Assembly: GCA_027704905.1 (NCBI GenBank)
Contig: CM051016.1
Coordinates: 9,110,755 to 9,174,754 of the forward strand
DNA from: Muraenolepis orangiensis
Lineage: Eukaryota; Chordata; Actinopteri; Gadiformes; Muraenolepididae
DNA: 64,000 nt
Reading direction: 5' to 3'
Shown: positions 61,261 to 64,000 of the stretch, piece by piece
How the letters are laid out: the number at the start of each line of letters is the position of its first letter
Numbering within the stretch: the first letter of the stretch is position 1
The notes under the pieces: model-generated
Database searches by the model: none
What the model saw: the letters and a program-made list of their open reading frames with translations, nothing else
What the model was told of the DNA's origin: nothing
Program-made: the position numbers and the translations under genes

Positions 61261-61350
61261 TAGAACATACTTCCAACTAGAGCGCCCTCAGTGGAAAACA
61301 TACACAGAGAACATACCTCTAACTAGAGGGTCGTCAGTAGAGCCCACACC
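61261..61350. repeat. Detached, degenerate copies of the 33-bp unit
   Basis: Two to three diverged units ('acatacttccaactagagcg', 'acatacctctaactagaggg') beyond the SINE. Confidence 0.8.
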
Positions 61351-61499
61351 TCCACCACACCAAAAGTCCCCTCTGCGGCAAAATCGAATCAACTGTTATC
61401 TTGGTATCAGATCGACAGAGACAGATATATTTAAATCTCATCAAATGTAGTCCAATGGATATATTTGTAGATGTGTGTGTGTGTGTGTGTGTGTGTCTA

Positions 61500-61655
61500 C
61501 AGGGGCAGGGAATAGTCTAGTGGTGGTTTGGGTGTTCGATTCCCAGCTAAGAGGTTCTGGGTTCGATCCTCAAGGTCCACAGTCTACCTCCGAGAACATA
61601 ATGACCTCTAACCCCTACCTGCTCCTTAATTACCCGTCTAACCCCTACCTGCTAG
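61500..61655 (+). mobile_element. tRNA-SINE with attached 'cctgctccttaat' units
   Basis: A-box-like 'tagtctagtggtggtttggg', B-box 'ggttctgggttcgatcc', then 'aaggtccacagtctacctcc' and two copies of 'taacccctacctgct(cctt)'. The best view of the parent SINE of the window's dispersed minisatellites. Confidence 0.75.
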
Positions 61656-62114
61656 CAATATTCCCACTAATAAACAATCCCACACACTCCAGCAGTGTTT
61701 GTTATGCAACAATATCTCATGCATAACGATCACATTATTATTATAAATATAATCTAGTATACCTTGGACCCTAGAAGGCACACAATCAGTTTGAATCAAT
61801 CAGCACAGTTACAACATTAGGATATCCACAACCGTCAAACTATATTCTACAAGATATTTATTGGCCATTTGTAATGGCATTTGACATTGGAATGCTTACT
61901 TCCCATTCCCTCCCGCAGTATAAATCTCCAAAACAATACCATAAAAATATATACAATAAAAAAGGACAGCAAAGTGACTGATAGATGGTACATCTGTTGA
62001 ATTGTGCAAAGATATTTAAAAGCATTTAAAGTGCCAGTAGTGCCGCAGCATCATGAATACAGTGCAGTACAGAAATTCACGTTCTACCCCACACACACAC
62101 ACACACACGCACAC

Positions 62115-62325
62115 GCTTGCTGGTTCGATCCCCGGCTCCTCCTAGCCAAGTGTCTCTGAGCAAGGCACCATTACTGCTCCCGACGTGCGGTCTGTCTTCT
62201 TGCATGGCTCACACCGCTGTCGGTGTGTGAATGTGAGGCTTGACTTGTTGCGTTTTGAGTGGCCACTGGTTAGAAAAGCACTATATCAATTCAGTCCATT
62301 TACCAGTCTAAACTTCATATTATTT
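62115..62325 (+). mobile_element. tRNA-derived SINE
   Basis: 'gctggttcgatccccggctc' (B-box) is followed by 'ctgagcaaggcacc', 'gtgtgtgaatgtgaggcttg' and 'gaaaagcactatatcaattc', ending 'agtccatttacca'. The forward-strand relative of the copy at 39765. Confidence 0.75.
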
Positions 62326-62394
62326 ATATACCAGTCCAAAAATGATATTATAATATTCAGGACGACAACATTGTTCACAGAGTGGACAGGGTCC

Positions 62395-62515
62395 AGTCAA
62401 GCATGGGCGACTCCCAGTAACAAAAGGTTCCGTGTTCAATCCCAATGTAAGCGCCGGGCTTGTATGATGTCCTCCTACCAGCTCCTTTAGGAGACTCCAA
62501 GTCACTTTGAATAAT
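62395..62515 (+). mobile_element. Decayed SINE remnant
   Basis: 'aaaaggttccgtgttcaatc' resembles a B-box, followed by 'ctcctttaggagactccaag'. Weak evidence. Confidence 0.4.
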
Positions 62516-63009
62516 CGTGATTAAACAGTCAGCAGGGTGATATAGTGATATGAAACTAGATAGTCTTAGGATTTGGATATCCAAATATTGTGATAGCGCA
62601 TATGTTTGGTTTCTGAACATCTAGACTGTTCTAGATGTTTCTATTATCTGATTACCCACTTAGTCAATAAATCAACATTACTGACTATTATTGATCAAAA
62701 ACCTCACTGCGTAAATATTTTGTGTAAGCACTAATAGTCAACCTACGATAACAAGGAGGCGTTTGGTAAAATATATTGTGATATTTAATGTCCTCCACAT
62801 CACCCAAGAGAGTGGAGGAGGGGAGTGGAGTAAAGTACCTATTGTTCTGAAATACTAATGTGATATACAGCATACTACTACACTGACTAGTAACTGCTAC
62901 TTCTTCGGAGTACAAGGGTGTCCTGTCCTCCCTCAGAGTGTGTCCTTTAGAGGGGTTAGAATATGGGGGTTGTAGCCCTTTGATGCTGGAGCTGTTGTTT
63001 AGGGTCCAA

Positions 63010-63905
63010 GACCTGAAGGAGGTCATTCAGGAGAAGAAGGTCTCCAGGAGGAGGAAGAAGAGGTCTCCTGGAGGAGGTCATTCAGGAGGAGGAGGAGGAA
63101 GAAGAAGTCTCCTGGAGGAGGTTATTCAGGAGAAGGTGTCCAGGAGGAGGAAGAAGTCTCCTGGAGGAGGTCATTCAGGAGAAGGTGTCCAGGAGGAGGA
63201 AGAAGAGGTCTCCAGGAGGAGGTCATTCAGGAGAAGGTCTCCAGGAGGAGGTCTCCTGGAGGAGGTCATTCAGGAGAAGAAGGTCTCCAGGAGGAAGAGG
63301 TCTCCTGGAGGAGGTCATTCAGGAGAAGAAGGTCTCCAGGAGGAAGAGGTCTCCTGGAGGAGGTCATTCAGGAGAAGAAGGTCTCCAGGAGAAGGTCTCC
63401 AGGAGGAGGTCTCCTGGAGGAGGTCATTCAGGAGAAGAAGGTCTCCAGGAGGAAGAGGTCTCCTGGAGGAGGTCATTCAGGAGAAGAAGGTCTCCAGGAG
63501 GAAGAGGTCTCCTGGAGGAGGTCATTCAGGAGAAGGTGTCCAGGAGGAGGAGGAAGAAGAAGAGGTCTCCAGGAGGAGGTCATTCAGGAGAAGGTGTCCA
63601 AGAGGAGGTCTCCTGGAGGAGGTCATTCAGGAGAAGAAGGTTTCCAGGAGGAGGAAGAGGTCTCCTGGAGGAGGTCATTCAGGAGAAGAAGGTCTCTAGG
63701 AGGAGGAGGAAGAGGTCTCCTGGAGGAGGTCATTCAGGAGAAGAAGGTTTCCAGGAGGAGGAAGAGGTCTCCTGGAGGAGGTCATTCAGGAGAAGAAGGT
63801 CTCCAGGAGGAGGAGGAAGAGGTCATTCAGGAGAAGGTGTCCAGGAGGAGGAGGAAGAAGTCAGGTCATTCAGGAGAAGGAAGTCTCCAGGAGAAGGAAC
63901 TCCTC
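63010..63905. repeat. GA/CT-rich minisatellite, about 45-60-bp units
   Basis: About 17 units built from 'aggtctcctggaggaggtca' + 'ttcaggagaagaa' and 'ggtctccaggaggagg(aag)n'. 'tctcctggagga' / 'tctccaggagga' are partly self-complementary. The 253-codon plus-strand frame is a by-product. Confidence 0.9.
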
Positions 63906-63944
63906 CAGTAGCTCCTCATAACAGTGACTCGTGTTTCTCCAGCT

Positions 63945-64000
63945 GCGCTCCACCGCTAGCCGCTACGTGGCACCGATACCTCAGAGAACTCAGCCCCCGG
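63945..64000 (+). CDS. Possible exon of an unidentified gene, cut by window end
   Basis: 'tcgtgtttctccag' is a good acceptor, and the following 56 bases are open in the frame LRSTASRYVAPIPQRTQPP. CpG is frequent and the repeat stops exactly before it. I do not recognise the protein. Confidence 0.25.

Noticed and set aside
62938..63911. 253-codon plus-strand ORF
   Set aside because: GA-rich minisatellite; low-complexity Glu/Arg/Gly only.

Overview
The window is vertebrate, almost certainly teleost, nuclear DNA. The evidence is: split genes with GT-AG introns; L2-type LINE, Tc1-like, hAT-like and tRNA-SINE remnants of the kinds common in fish; and two recognisable animal genes. By eye at least a fifth of the window is tandem repeat, made of (AC)n, (AG)n and (CTC)n microsatellites plus more than fifteen minisatellites. 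That density resembles fish lineages known for high STR load, such as gadiforms, but I cannot name the species.

Gene content. One gene, BRF1 (the TFIIB-related subunit of the RNA polymerase III factor TFIIIB), runs on the minus strand from a first coding exon at 59111 to a stop at 23560. I rebuilt 18 coding exons whose phases all join, giving a 684-residue protein with zinc ribbon, two cyclin folds and the TBP-binding BRF homology region. A strong acceptor just 5' of the start codon implies at least one further non-coding exon upstream. A second complete gene, BTBD6 (BTB-BACK-PHR, CUL3 adaptor; 4 coding exons, 533 residues), lies on the plus strand entirely inside the 8.9 kb BRF1 intron 5. 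From memory, the human BRF1/BTBD6 locus is nested in the same way. The two products act in different systems (Pol III initiation and ubiquitin ligation), so the link is positional.

Layout. 1-23.3 kb: no gene found; repeats, LINE fragments and a hAT-like MITE. 23.4-32.1 kb: BRF1 exons 18-15, with very long UG arrays in intron 15 and a 19-copy CACGTG array in intron 16. 32.1-45.9 kb: exons 14-7, a truncated Tc1 copy and a promoter-like island in intron 14. 46-55 kb: intron 5 with a TIR-complete but broken Tc1 element, a large purine array, BTBD6 and a strong palindrome. 54.9-59.2 kb: exons 5-1. 59.2-64 kb: a 51-copy 33-bp array, SINEs, a further long minisatellite and a possible exon of an unknown gene at the right edge.

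Most interesting points. (1) BRF1 exon 16 (52 nt) has a (UG)~17 tract directly at its 3' splice site, as in CFTR exon 9; skipping it would switch exons 17-18 into a second open frame. (2) Three minisatellites start at splice donors and contain copies of donor-like sequence. (3) A SINE-derived unit has been amplified independently at six or more sites in the window.
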